From Piezodorus guildinii (lineage: Eukaryota > Arthropoda > Insecta > Hemiptera > Pentatomidae): DNA of 64,000 nucleotides. The position numbers were made by a program, and so were the translations under genes. Shown in pieces: positions 45,528-55,911 of the stretch. The stretch covers positions 150,154,939 through 150,218,938 of the forward strand of contig CM041292.1 of NCBI GenBank assembly GCA_023052935.1, written 5' to 3'. Each line of letters starts with the position of its first letter. The first letter of the stretch is position 1. The notes under the pieces are model-generated. The model saw only the letters and a program-made list of their open reading frames with translations, had not been told where the DNA came from and ran no database searches.

Positions 45528-45582
45528 AAACAATAAAGATCTCATTTTACCTAATGAAAAACTAAATGTTATTTATAAATTA
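45528..45582 (+). pseudogene. Penelope-like element relic, left part (before the LINE insertion)
   Basis: The plus strand reads SNNKDLILPNEKLNVIYKL without a stop, ending in the TSD of the inserted LINE. In Penelope-like polyproteins a V-(V/I)-Y-K-(I/L)-x-C motif introduces the GIY-YIG endonuclease. The frame resumes in phase at 46644. Confidence 0.65.
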
Positions 45583-46631
45583 CTTACTTTTACTTTTATA
45601 GGCGTTCCAACTAGGGTTGCCTTTTACATCAGGGCAGAGCACCAGAGGTCGCGGTCCAGCCAATCTCCATCCTGAAGACCTCGGCCTGCCATTTCTTCTT
45701 CAACTCCACCAATCCATCTACTTCTGGGTCGTCCTCGTCTCCGTCTTCCTGGCGGTTGCCAGTCCAAAACTCAATTCGGCCAACGCTCTGTAGGCATTCG
45801 CCTTACATGGCCATACCACCTTAGTCTTCGCTGTCCAATTCTGCTGTTAACAGACTGGCGAACCTCCATTCTCTCTCCGAACAATATCATTCCGAAGTCT
45901 GTCCTTTCTTGTAACACGTATACATCTTCGCCAAAAGTCCATTTCCACTGCTTGAAGCTTGGAATATAGCATGGATGACATGGTCCATGTTTCGGCTGCA
46001 TACGTTAAGATGGGCGAGTCCAGGTACGATCCTAGATATTTAAAGACATTCACCTTTGTACATGTCTCCGAGTCAACATTTAGATCACCGTCATTTTCAG
46101 CGCCTATAGCCATGTATTCGGTCTTTTCGAAGTTTATTTTGAGTCCCATGGACTCGTAGCAATCCCATAGAGAGCACATTATCATCTCCAGGTACACCTT
46201 CCTCCGAGCAAACACAACCTGGTCATCAGCAAAGAAAAGGGAGACCAGCTGTTCATCGTCGATAAAGGGTCCTACATCTCCACACTGGTCAAACCATTGC
46301 CTTACAGACATGTGAAGGTAAATCTTGAAGAGAGTTGGCGCCATGCTGCATCCTTGCTTCAGACCCTTAGTTCCCGAGAAAGGCTCCGATAGCCGCTTTC
46401 CAATCTTCACTCGGTAGATATCATCTCGGTATAGGTGTCTCACAGCTTCTATTAGGGTGCTATCGATGCCCGCCTCTCTCAATGCGGTCCACATTCTGCT
46501 CCTTGGGACGCTGTCGTATGCCTGTTCAAGATCCACAAAGGCTAAATGCAGCTCCTGGTTCATTTCCCGAGATTTTTCAATGAGCTGCCTGAGGACGAAG
46601 ATATTGTCATTACAGGAGCGCCCCGCTGTTA
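45583..46631 (-). mobile_element. 5'-truncated RTE/CFDP2-like LINE with internal deletion and TSD
   Basis: The minus strand encodes RT: GRSCNDNIFVLRQL at the truncated 5' end, FVDLEQAYDSVPR, GLKQGCSMAPTLF, FFADDQVVF and KVNVFKYLGSYLD. The next residues are SPILTYAAETWTMS, so about 60 residues normally found between these blocks are missing. After a frameshift at about 45850-45900, RRLRWYGHVRRMP and, further left, GRRRRGRPRSRW complete the C-terminus. The 3' end finishes in a TAAAAGTAAAAGTAAG-like tail. The TSD ATTTATAAATTA lies at 45571-45582 and 46632-46643. Confidence 0.92.
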
Positions 46632-46643
46632 ATTTATAAATTA

Positions 46644-46850
46644 AATTGTACAAATTGTGATAAGATACACATTAGAGATACCTCTAAAAAGATCACTACA
46701 AGAGTGAAACAACACAGTAGTAATTGCAAAATTAGTAAAAAATATAAACACCACAGCATTGGCACGACACAGTATTCAGCTTAATCACCTTGAAGCATTG
46801 AGCATGACACCAACTTTAATTTGAAAAACCTACAATTTTAGAAAAAGAAA
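46644..46850 (+). pseudogene. Penelope-like element relic: GIY-YIG endonuclease domain
   Basis: Directly after the LINE's TSD the plus strand reads C..CDKIHIRDTSKKITTRVKQH and SSNCK, with ALARHSIQLNH after a frameshift. This is the GIY-YIG signature of Penelope-like retroelements: a CxxC pair, the YIG tripeptide (decayed here to HIR), the conserved T-R, a histidine and the ALA.HS block. The upstream frame at 45528-45582 joins in phase. The tyrosine and glycine of YIG are lost, so the domain is dead. A GAAACGTT unit typical of PLE ends lies about 450 bp downstream. Confidence 0.72.
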
Positions 46851-47264
46851 AAAAAAAGTTTTAATATAAAAAAAAATCGAATTTACACATATATATTAAA
46901 AAATATTAAAGATACCATACATTTTAAAACAGATTCAAAGCCCCTTCGTTCTCACTGTGCAGATGCAATACGGAAATTAAAATTGAGAACTATACCTTAT
47001 TGACCTATATTTAATAATATATAAATGTGTACTTTTTTGCGGTAAATAAGATGGCCCTAATCAATTAGGTGCCAAAGAATATGTCAGTTTAGATGGGTGA
47101 TTTTCCTTCATGTTAATTTTTATAAAAACAATTTTAATGATATAAATTATTGATAAATGGCTGTCAGGTAAATATAACTTTATGTAACATTGTTATATAT
47201 TTTTTAATTATGATTTTAATTATTTTATAATGTTAAATGATAATTTGTCAATGTATTTTAGTGA
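46851..47264. other. AT-rich spacer
   Basis: Probably decayed 3' sequence of the Penelope-like element (inference from position). Nothing is readable. Confidence 0.4.
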
Positions 47265-47375
47265 GACCTGAATCACTTACGATGTGATGATGGGAAAGCC
47301 CCCGAAACGTTGACTCGTATTGATGTTTATATTTTATAAACTTTTTTTGGAAGATTAAGGAACCAACTAATTATT
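47265..47375 (+). mobile_element. Hammerhead-like unit downstream of the PLE relic
   Basis: TGATGA (47285-47290), a GGG/CCC hairpin (47292-47302), GAAACGTT (47304-47311) and possible helix I pairing ACGA (47279-47282) with TCGT (47315-47318) are visible. The C before TGATGA is changed to G. The A/T-rich tail runs to GAACCAACTAATTA. Its position suggests the 3' pseudo-LTR of the same Penelope-like element. Confidence 0.5.
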
Positions 47376-48219
47376 TGTTATCAAATTGCATTCTTCGGAT
47401 TAATCTATTTTTATGATGATTTAATTTCATTGTTGTCACTGAATGTTAATCATTTTTTCGACAATCCAGCTTTCATTAAAACATATTTTAGAAAAGTTGA
47501 CTCGATCTTGGTAAGAATCAGTAGTGTCCTGAAGGAAATCTGGGATATGCCATTGGTTGGAACACATAACCTCTACTACTTCCCCATGTTAGCTCTTGTG
47601 GAACTATTTTTTTTTATTTATTAGCAAGCATGACATTTGATTCTTGCCATTGACCAGTCCCATGATTTATCGTTTTGATCCTTTAAAACATTCGTTCTTC
47701 AAAAGCCATTACATGACTCATTTCGCCACACTTCTAGGACTAATGGGAAAGGATATAGGCAGGAAGAGAATGTGGTTACCTTGATTTTGTGTAACTTGAC
47801 TAGTTTGACAGAGACCTTGGGAATCACTGACCCACATCTACCGCTCACCGACCTTAATGCATTTCACGCTGCACTTCTCTCTCTCTCATTTCCAGTTGTC
47901 GATTATATCAGTGCAGTAACGATCCTATTGTCAATTAGACAAAGCCAAGGGTGCTTTAACTGATGACTTCCCATAACCCCGTTAAGTTTAGTTTGGCTAT
48001 TTTCGGAATAATTATATCGCCGTTTTTATTTGGTATTTTATTCCTGGAAGTTTTTTTTTTTTTTTTATGGTTTATTGTAATCTGAGTTCATGACACAGGG
48101 ATACACCGTAACTCTATTCCTTGGTCATACTTATTCTCGAGAATATGTACATGTATATGTGGGAAAATGGTGTGCCAGAGGGATGAGTTTTAATTGGAAC
48201 AATCTTTTCTATTTTTTTT
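47376..48219. other. Unrecognised stretch, partly balanced composition
   Basis: The segment 47440-47970 is less AT-rich than its surroundings and has 63-64-codon open frames on the plus strand (47430-47624, 47772-47963), but I recognise no family. It may be decayed upstream sequence of the LINE relic that follows. Confidence 0.35.
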
Positions 48220-49260
48220 TTATCAGGTATTAAAAATAGTGGAATCGCCAGCAAGGGTATGCTATACGCCGACGATCTAGTCATTTATACTGCAGGTAAA
48301 CATGTGACAGATTTACAAGAAAAACTACAATCTGCTTTGGATAACGTCAGTTGCTGGCTTAGTGATCACGATTGCCATTATCACCCAAGAATACTGTTGC
48401 AATAATGTTCAGTAAAAGACAACCGAATTTACTACCATCCCTACAGGTAACCAACCAACCAATCACATTCTCTAATACAGTCAGCTACCTTGGTGTATGA
48501 CCTTCCATCACAAACTTAGTTGTTCCCATATTTTAAACAATTAAAAGCTAATTGCCTTCGATCTCTGAAAGTCTTAAAAATGGTTAGTAACACAAGTTGG
48601 GGTGCTGATCGTAAAAGCATGGTTACCTTGTATAGGACTCTTATAAGACCAAAATTAGATTATGGTTGACATGCTTTCAATTCTGCCTCAAGTCGAACTC
48701 TAAAAATACTCGACTCTATACAAAATATAGGTCTTAAAATAGTTACTGGTGCTTTCTGTTCTAACCCTTCTATTAGTTTATGTGTTGAAGCTGGGGAACC
48801 TCCACTAGAACCTCACAGGAAACATCTTGACCTCATTCTTTCGGCTAAGATACTCCCGACCATCCTTTTCATCATTTATTCCGAAATAGACAATTCCTCA
48901 CCCAACAACAAAGCTCCTTATCCAAAATACTGTCCTTTATTGTACGCATTTCTAAATTTCTTCTCGAGCTTAACCTCTAAATCCCTTCGTTCCATCTCCA
49001 ATTTATCCTCGGCAACTTTCCATCCCAAAAATCAGTTTTTTTATATAAGCAAGAATTTCAAAAACTTCAAGCTAGACTCGGTGTTGCGGACTATATCTAT
49101 ATAGACGTCTCTAACAGTTCCTCAAGTGTAACAACTATACCGCAGAACATGATGGAATTTATATAAGTTTAAATGTCACTCTACTAAAACAACCCGGGTT
49201 ATTTGCACTTTTTTGGCCATCATAGCTATTGTACGTTCCGGCCGAGTGTAAACTAGAGTA
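48220..49260 (+). pseudogene. I-type LINE relic: reverse transcriptase to RNase H
   Basis: Across several stops and frameshifts the plus strand reads GMLYADDLVIYTAG (about 48258), LQSALDNVSCWL, VAIMFSKRQ, TVSYLGV, WGADRKSMVTLYRTLIRPKLDYG, LKIVTGAFCSNPSISLCVEAGEPPL. Further on DYIYIDVSNSSS may be the start of an RNase H domain (normally Y.IYTDGS). This order (RT, the GA..TSP..SL.VEAGEPPL block, then RNase H) is characteristic of I-like LINEs. It is long dead. Confidence 0.85.
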
Positions 49261-49569
49261 AAACAAAATTATACGACTGTCGTGCGTTGACATCTTATTA
49301 AAGACTGTATTATTTTTTAGCAGCGACCATATGCTACAGAGGTAAACTAATATTATCGTTTGGGAGAGGATTACAATTCATACTAATAAAGAATCCAGTT
49401 AACGTAAGAATCTTATAGAGGTTTTTTTTTTTTTAGGAAAACTTAAAACCCTTCATTATTTTCCTGACAGCACAACAGTATGCCATTACTTCCACTAATT
49501 TAGTCATTAATATTAGCTGATACTCATGCTGAATGATGATGACTTAAATTTTTCATATATATATTTATC
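49261..49569. other. AT-rich spacer
   Basis: No recognised feature. Confidence 0.5.
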
Positions 49570-49758
49570 TTTTTTTTTTAAATAATATTGCTTTATTGAG
49601 GAATAATACAATCCACCACTTTCTTGGGCAATAAGTATCAGAGATAAAAGAAGTCATTCATTCCATATGTACAAAGTAAAACAAACAAAAAATAAAATAC
49701 CTCAATAACAAATGAAAAAATAAAAATAAAATATAATAAATGAATAATAATAATAGGC

Positions 49759-52700
49759 TTAGCGAACCCGAAGGTTCGATGCCGATACCACCAAATTCCG
49801 CCTACACAGACTCGTCCAATGCTCACCATTCAAGCCCAAACTCCCGAGATCAGCCTTAACGCAATCCTCCCATCTCCGCTTCGGCCTACCTTTCGGACGC
49901 CTACTAGTCGGATCAGCAAATACCAACTTTCTCGGAATCCGTTCGTCATCGAGCCCAACAACTTTACTCGCCCATTTGAGTCTCCGCGATGCAATCAGCT
50001 CAATTATATTCACAGGATGCAAGTTCCGCAATTCCGCGTTATGCAACCTACTAAACTCCCCAGTGGCCTCATCTCTCTTTGGACCAAATATTTTACGCAA
50101 TACCTTATTTTCGAAAACCTTAAGCCGCTGTTCATCCTTTAAAGTAAGCGGCCACGTTTCACATCCGTAAAGAACCGTTGGAAGAATAATAGTTTTATAA
50201 ATTCTAATCTTTAAGTTTTTAGATAGAAGCCGCGAACTAAGTAACTTAGCAACTGAATAATAACACGCATTTCCCACCTTTAACCGGGACTTTATTTCTT
50301 CCTGGATTTCATTTTTTCTAGTTATAATTGAACCTAAATACTTGAATTTCTCTACGTGTTCAAAAGTATGACCTGATACATCAATATCACCAAGATCGAC
50401 ACCGTTTCTGCTACTAATCATATACTTCGTTTTATCGGTATTTAATTCGAGTCCTATTTCTTTACCGGTTTTTATTAACACACTTGTATTTAGTTGTATG
50501 GTTTCCGTGTCTTCACCTAGCAGTACCAGATCATCGGCATACCCCAAAACCGGAATCTTGTCACCCATATTTAAGCCTTTCTCGGTACACATCACCTTTT
50601 CTATGGCATATTCTAAAGCTATATTAAATAACACAGGTGAAAAGGAGTCACCCTGTTTTAAACCCGATCGCACCTCAAATCTCTCGGAGTAATTATGACC
50701 GATTCTAACTTTATGGAATGTTTCCGACAAACACATCTCTACTAGGTTTACTAACTTTCTAGGTATTCCCTGTTCAATCATGATGTTATATAGCTTCTGA
50801 CGGTCTATTGAATCATAAGCCTTTTTAAAATCGATATAAAGTTGATGGACTACACCGTTGTATTCCAATTTTTTCTCTAATATTTGACGTAAGGAAAATA
50901 TTTGGTCAATAGTCGAGCGATTCCGCCTAAAACCACATTGGTAATCTCCGATAATTTCCTCAGCGTATTCCGTGATTCGACTAGTTAGAATTGACGAGAA
51001 TATTTTATAGCATACTGGGAGAAGAGAGATCCCACGATAGTTGTTACAATCCGACCTCGGTCCTTTTTTGTGAATCGGAATAAGTATTGATTCTTTCCAT
51101 TCCTCGGGCATTTTTTCAGTTTCCCAGATCTTTTTAACTAAAAAATGTATTTTGGAAACGCCCGCTTCTCCACACGCCTTGATTAATTCACTCGTGATAT
51201 TATCATTTCCTGCGGCCTTATAGCGTTTTAATTTTCCTATCGCCATTTCGACTTCCTCTTTACTCGGTGCGTCTATCTATGGTTCAGCGCTCTGATATTC
51301 AGAGAGAGGAGATTGATTATTATTTTCCGTATTTAAGATGCCGTCAAAGTGTTGTTTAAATTTAATTAATATCTCAGAAGGCTCCGCAATTATATTGTTA
51401 TTTGCATCTTTAACCGCATTCAATAGAGGTTCAAATCTTTTACGCGATTTGTTTATACCTTTGTACATCTCTCTTACGTCATTTTCGTTTCTGTGTTTTT
51501 CTATATCTATTATTTTGCCTTTAAGATACTCTCTTTTCTTATTTTTTAAGAGTTTTGAAGTTTCATTCTTTACTAACCGAAAATAAGCCACATTATTATC
51601 GCTTGGATTATTTAAGGAATTCAGTTTAGCGGTTTTTCTTTTTTCGCACATATTTTGACAATCCCTGTCGAACCAAGGTTTGTTCTTTTTATTTTAGATT
51701 TTTCCAAGACATAAATTACCGACCTCTTTAATATTATCCCTGATCCCTTCCCATACTTTGTTTACATCTTTGTGTTCCTCGTCTGAAGATTCCAAAGCTT
51801 CGAACCGATTTTTTACTTCAATCGCGAATTGTTTTCTAATTTCGAGGTTGTTCAATTTAACTAAATCAAAATTCTTGGGACGAATATAGTTCGGTGTTCT
51901 CTTTTTTGTATTTAGTTTTTGTCGAAGTTTCGCGATTACTAATTCATGATCAGAACCGCATTCTGCACCCCGATACGATCTCACGTTAATTATGCTACTT
52001 TGCCATCTGTTTTGTATTAAAACATGATCGATTTGATTCCGTGTTTGTCCATCCGGCGATGTCCACGTATACTTATGAATATCCTTATGTTTAAATGTAG
52101 TACTTTTGATTACTAGGTTTTTCGAAATGGCAAAGTTTATTAGTCGGGTCCCATTATCATTACTATATTCGTGCAAACTTTCTTTACCGATTGTAGGACG
52201 ATATACTTCTTCCCTTCCAACCTTTGCGTTCGCGTCGCCTAGTATTATCTTAATGTAATTTCGTGGTAACTTATCGTAAACCGACTCTAGTTTATCATAA
52301 AATTCGCATTTTACCTCATCATCACTGTCTTCGGTGGGAGAATGAATGTTTATAAACGCTATTTTAAACCAACGCCCTTGAAATATAGCAACCGATATTC
52401 TTTCACTAAAGAACTGTACGTCCCGTAATGCGGAAAGAAATCTCTTCCTAATCAGAAACCCGGTACCTAGACAATAATTAACGCTCCCCCCGTACCAAAT
52501 AGTATACTTTCCTTCTGTTATCGAACCCTCCCCTGGCCAGCGAACCTCTTGTAATGCAACGATATCTGAATGGTACCCCTTAACTTCATTCGCGACCGAC
52601 TTTAACCCACCTGCCGTATTTAAACTTCTAACGTTCCACGTCCCTATTGTTAGATCTCTAATTTTCATCTTGCGCCATGATTCCCCTGAAGCAGTCCCCA

Positions 52701-52767
52701 CCCGGAGACCCGAACGGGGGACTAGTTTACCTCCGGATAATGAGCGTTTTACCTCAGAGGAATCCAT
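49759..52767 (-). pseudogene. R3 ORF: APE endonuclease-RT polyprotein with two in-frame stops
   Basis: One frame of 1,003 codons from 52767 to 49759 is broken by TAA at codon 358 (51694-51696) and TAG near codon 497 (51277-51279). There is no frameshift. The endonuclease motifs are TWNVRSL, VALQEVRW, GDANAKVG, NQIDHVLI and GSDHELV. The middle part has KPWF.RDC after the first stop. The RT motifs are NYRGISLLPVCYK, QCGFRRNRSTIDQIF, LYIDFKKAYDSIDR, GLKQGDSFSPVLFN and YADDLVLL, and the C-terminus has RRPKGRPKRRWEDCV. All catalytic residues remain, so inactivation is by two point mutations only. The start at 52767 gives a leader before the endonuclease, and its exact position is uncertain. Confidence 0.93.
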
Positions 52768-52959
52768 GACTTTTGGTGATATTTTGTGAACTAAAATATG
52801 TGAGTAGGGCGTTCGAACCTACGTCACACCCTCCAGCAAGCCTGGGGGGCCGCTCTCATTGTTGGTCAGCGAGTCCATCGGACTTAGCCGGGAGGAGCTT
52901 CCGATAATAAATGAAATAAAAGAAAATACTTATAATCTTGGCCACATTCATACCTATAT

Positions 52960-53100
52960 ACAATATTTACATACTGCCCCTGGGGACTCCGAATCGAACC
53001 TCTGCATTCAGAAATGGATGGCGAGGCACAATGTCAGGAGATCCCAGCGCCTCTCAGTCAGCCGCGTCACTAATCTAGTCAGTGGAGACTGAGTGAGGGC
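52960..53100 (-). promoter_or_regulatory. R3 5' leader with tRNA-like B box
   Basis: On the minus strand the GC-rich leader contains GGTTCGATTCGG (about 52988-52999), close to the pol III B-box consensus GGTTCGANNCC. A less convincing A-box-like TTAGTGACGCGG lies about 75 nt upstream of it. This may be a captured tRNA/SINE head serving as promoter, or chance. Confidence 0.3.
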
Positions 53101-53119
53101 TAATTTTTTTTTTTTTTTT

Positions 53120-54095
53120 CCATATTAGCTTAATTTATGATTCCAGATGGACAAATTGTTTTAAAACATTATCATTAATTTAAAATTAATATAAAGATTT
53201 TCTGAATTCCCTATTCGAAGACATCAATAGAAAATTCAACATGATTACTTCATTATTCATTAACATATTTTTTCTAAAATCTTAAATTCTATTTCTTAAA
53301 TAAACTCGGTTTAATTGACTCAATAGAAAGTAACCAACTGATTTGGACTGGGTCAAATAATGTGTGGTGGCCTTAAAACCATATCTTCAGTCATAGTTCT
53401 GTTGTTTTTTATTTGCATTCGGAAAAAAACAAATACGCTTTAAGCGGGATTTGATTTATGATTTGATATTGACATAACCCAATTTAGTTTTAATATGCCT
53501 ATTAAAGACATTTCATATTTAACTAATGTGAGTAATCTTTTCCTCTCTGCAGTCATATAATATTTAATATAAATCCATATCAATGTTTCTTAAGCCTAGT
53601 ATATTTATGAATGAGAAACTCATGACGGCATTTCCCGTCGAACTTTTCATATGATTTTATTAATGTAATTTATTCTAAATAACTCAATAATTTTTTACTG
53701 TATATCATTGCCAAATTATGATATATTTTATTTAATCGTTCTAAGTTCTAATCCATTATAATAAAAAGCTTCATTGGAGCCGGAAAAAAATTCTGATTAT
53801 TCTTTTATCTCCAACACATAATTTATAGCGGATGCGGTAATATTTTGTTAACATTTCTTCTAATTATTCTCAGGAACTGGGGAATAATAAGTACTAATAG
53901 TAGGTCTTAAGTAGGCTTAATAACTTTTTTTTTTCTGAAGTTCTGATTAGTTTGCTAGTATTGTAGTATAGAGGTTGGAGTGGTTTTAGGGAAATAAATA
54001 GCTAAATTATTCGTCCGACAAGAAATATAACTTGGAGATATCCAAACGAATTATGTGCTTTAATTTGTTTTAACAACTAACTTACACAAAAACAA
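53120..54095. other. AT-rich unannotated stretch
   Basis: No recognised feature. Confidence 0.5.
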
Positions 54096-54136
<41 letters not shown>

Positions 54137-54139
54137 TAA
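54096..54139. repeat. (TA)-rich microsatellite at the S2 SINE 3' side
   Basis: TATATAAATA followed by TA repeats, abutting the tail end of the S2 copy. Confidence 0.85.
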
Positions 54140-54440
54140 ACACATTACCTCTACAGCCCATGAAGAGTCTTGGGTTTAGTCCTTACAGGTGCGCGTACCG
54201 TAGCATCACGGCCAACACCCGTACAAGGAGGTGGTTAGACCTAGATCCCGCTCAGATACTAGGTTTTCCCCAAAAATTTAGGGTACCCGCTTTATAGAGG
54301 CTGGGTGTGCCCCCAGAGGGTCTCTATACCCCAGGGTCGCTCCACGGCTGAAATAACAGAATTAATAATTTTCTCTCAACCAAGGTTCGAACCTGGGACA
54401 CGGAGAATAGTATATTTGTGGTATACCCATAAGACCATGC

Positions 54441-54442
<2 letters not shown>
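54140..54442 (-). mobile_element. tRNA-derived SINE, family S2, near complete
   Basis: On the minus strand the head reads CGGCATGGTCTTATGGGTATACC, a D-arm-like region, then CCCAGGTTCGAACCTTGG with a strong B box. The body is GC-rich (CAGCCGTGG, CCCTCTGGGGGCACACCCAGCC, CTCTATAAAGCGGGTACCC). It is homologous to 24340-24585 and unrelated to S1. It is bracketed on both sides by TA tracts, which obscure any TSD. Confidence 0.82.
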
Positions 54443-54503
<61 letters not shown>

Positions 54504-54517
54504 TATATATATAATAA
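54443..54517. repeat. (TA)n microsatellite
   Basis: About 75 bp of TA with small interruptions. Confidence 0.93.
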
Positions 54518-54743
54518 ATAAAAAAAGAGTTGTTCTGTAAGTTGTTTACATTTTTTTTTTTAATCTCTCAAATAGTGCTGCGTTAAAATTATTTAACGTA
54601 TATTTAATATAAATTATATATCGATTGACATTAGATTCTTTCTACTTAATAAATGTTGAGTCTCCGATCCGAGCTCTTCCTATTCCAAAACTTCTTAAAT
54701 CGTATCATTTATTTTAAAATTTATGAACATAAATATTATAGCA

Positions 54744-54759
54744 CATGCGTTACCTATAC
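54744..54759. repeat. Target-site duplication, left (CATGCGTTACCTATAC)
   Basis: 16 bp, exactly repeated at 55896-55911. Confidence 0.94.
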
Positions 54760-55895
54760 ATACATACATATTTGGCGCAACAACCCGTTACCGGGTCAAG
54801 GCCTCCTCCAAAAGCCAGTCGGCTCTGTCTGCTGCAGCAGCTCTCCCGTGGCCGGTGTTTGGACTCCCGATCGACGAACTACTCTCTCGACCACCAAATG
54901 AAAGAGAGCACATGCAAGGGCATCGCCCTGTCTCACGCCACAATTCGTGCCAAAAGGTTCGGAGAAGTCAGATCCGACGCGAACTACACTGTTCGAGCCC
55001 AGCATGTTCATCCTTACTAGACGAATTAACTTCCTAGGTATACTCGTTTCCTCTAGCAGCTGGTAGAGTTCGGGTCGTGTTACGCAATCATGCGCAGACT
55101 TGAAATCCAGAAAAAGGTGGTGCGTAACCTTCCTGTATTCCTTTGCTTTTTCCAGAAACATTCTCAGAGAGAAGATCTGGTCCGTGGCTGATCTACCCCT
55201 TCTGAATCTAGCCTGGTAGTTGCCAATCTCCCTTTCAGCATGGAGGCTAAATCCCTCGAAAAGAATGTTTTACAACACCTTGTAGGCACTCGAAAGGAGT
55301 ACTATACTCCTGTAGTTGTTGCACTCTATTTGGTCACTTTTCTTGTGAAGCGGAAAAATAACAACTTGTCTCCAAACTTGAGGCATCCTTTTCTTTTCCT
55401 ATATTGTAAGAATGGGGTTGTGGAGTTCCTTCTTAAGTCCTTCGCCGCTGTATCGAATCATCACCGCCTGTATGCCGTCCAGCCTGGTCAGGTGGTTCGG
55501 CATCGTTTGAGAGATCTTCCACTCTTGGAATGATTCTGATGGCTTCATCTTCGACATCGTCTTGGTGAACTGCTTTTCCAAAGTGCTGCCTCCATCTCTC
55601 TAGAATTTCTTCCTTTCCTGTCAGAAGATTTCCATCTGCATCTTTGCTGGAGTTTACTCTCGGTTTAAAAACCGACCTCCCTTCATTCACCTTTTGGAAG
55701 AAGAGCCTACTTTGGTGAAGAGTTTTATGGGTCTCAACATCCTCCATTCTTTTGTTCTCCCATGCTCTTTTCTTTTTGCGGTGTATCTTCTTTTCTTCCC
55801 TCCTTCTGTTTCTGTATTCCTCTTGAGATCGCCGGGTGTGACGTTGGATCATCTTATATGCCTCATTTTTCCGGGATACCTATGCGTAGGGATAG
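54760..55895 (-). mobile_element. 5'-truncated, internally deleted CFDP2/RTE-like LINE with 16-bp TSD
   Basis: The minus strand encodes the pre-RT linker (55852-55433, RRSQEEYRNRRR.., LERWRQHF), then across frameshifts CNNYRSIVLLSSAYK, RRGRSATDQIFSLR, LFLDFKSAHDCV (normally F.KAYDS) and GVRQGDALACALFHLVVERVVR. The coding part stops there. The YADD block and everything to the C-terminus are missing, and the RT runs straight into the 3' UTR, which ends GGCGCAACAAC plus (ATAC)n at the left edge. The same GGCGCAACA 3' end occurs at 23312. Exact TSDs at both ends show the deletion was present when it inserted or arose later inside. Confidence 0.93.
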
Positions 55896-55911
55896 CATGC
55901 GTTACCTATAC
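55896..55911. repeat. Target-site duplication, right (CATGCGTTACCTATAC)
   Basis: Exact duplicate of 54744-54759. Confidence 0.94.

Larger units (their letters stand above)
49570..53100 (-). mobile_element. Nearly complete CFDP2-like (RTE-group?) LINE, element R3
   Basis: This minus-strand LINE has a single ORF2-type frame (52767-49759), a 3' UTR ending in a poly(A) (T run 49570-49579) with AATAAA (TTTATT at 49592-49597), and a GC-rich 5' leader up to about 53100 bounded by a T run (53103-53119). No ORF1 is found. No clear TSD is visible; insertion into the A/T run would mask one. The endonuclease resembles proteins widely annotated as craniofacial development protein 2-like. RTE placement is likely but the poly(A) tail is not typical, so I leave the clade open. 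Confidence 0.88.
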
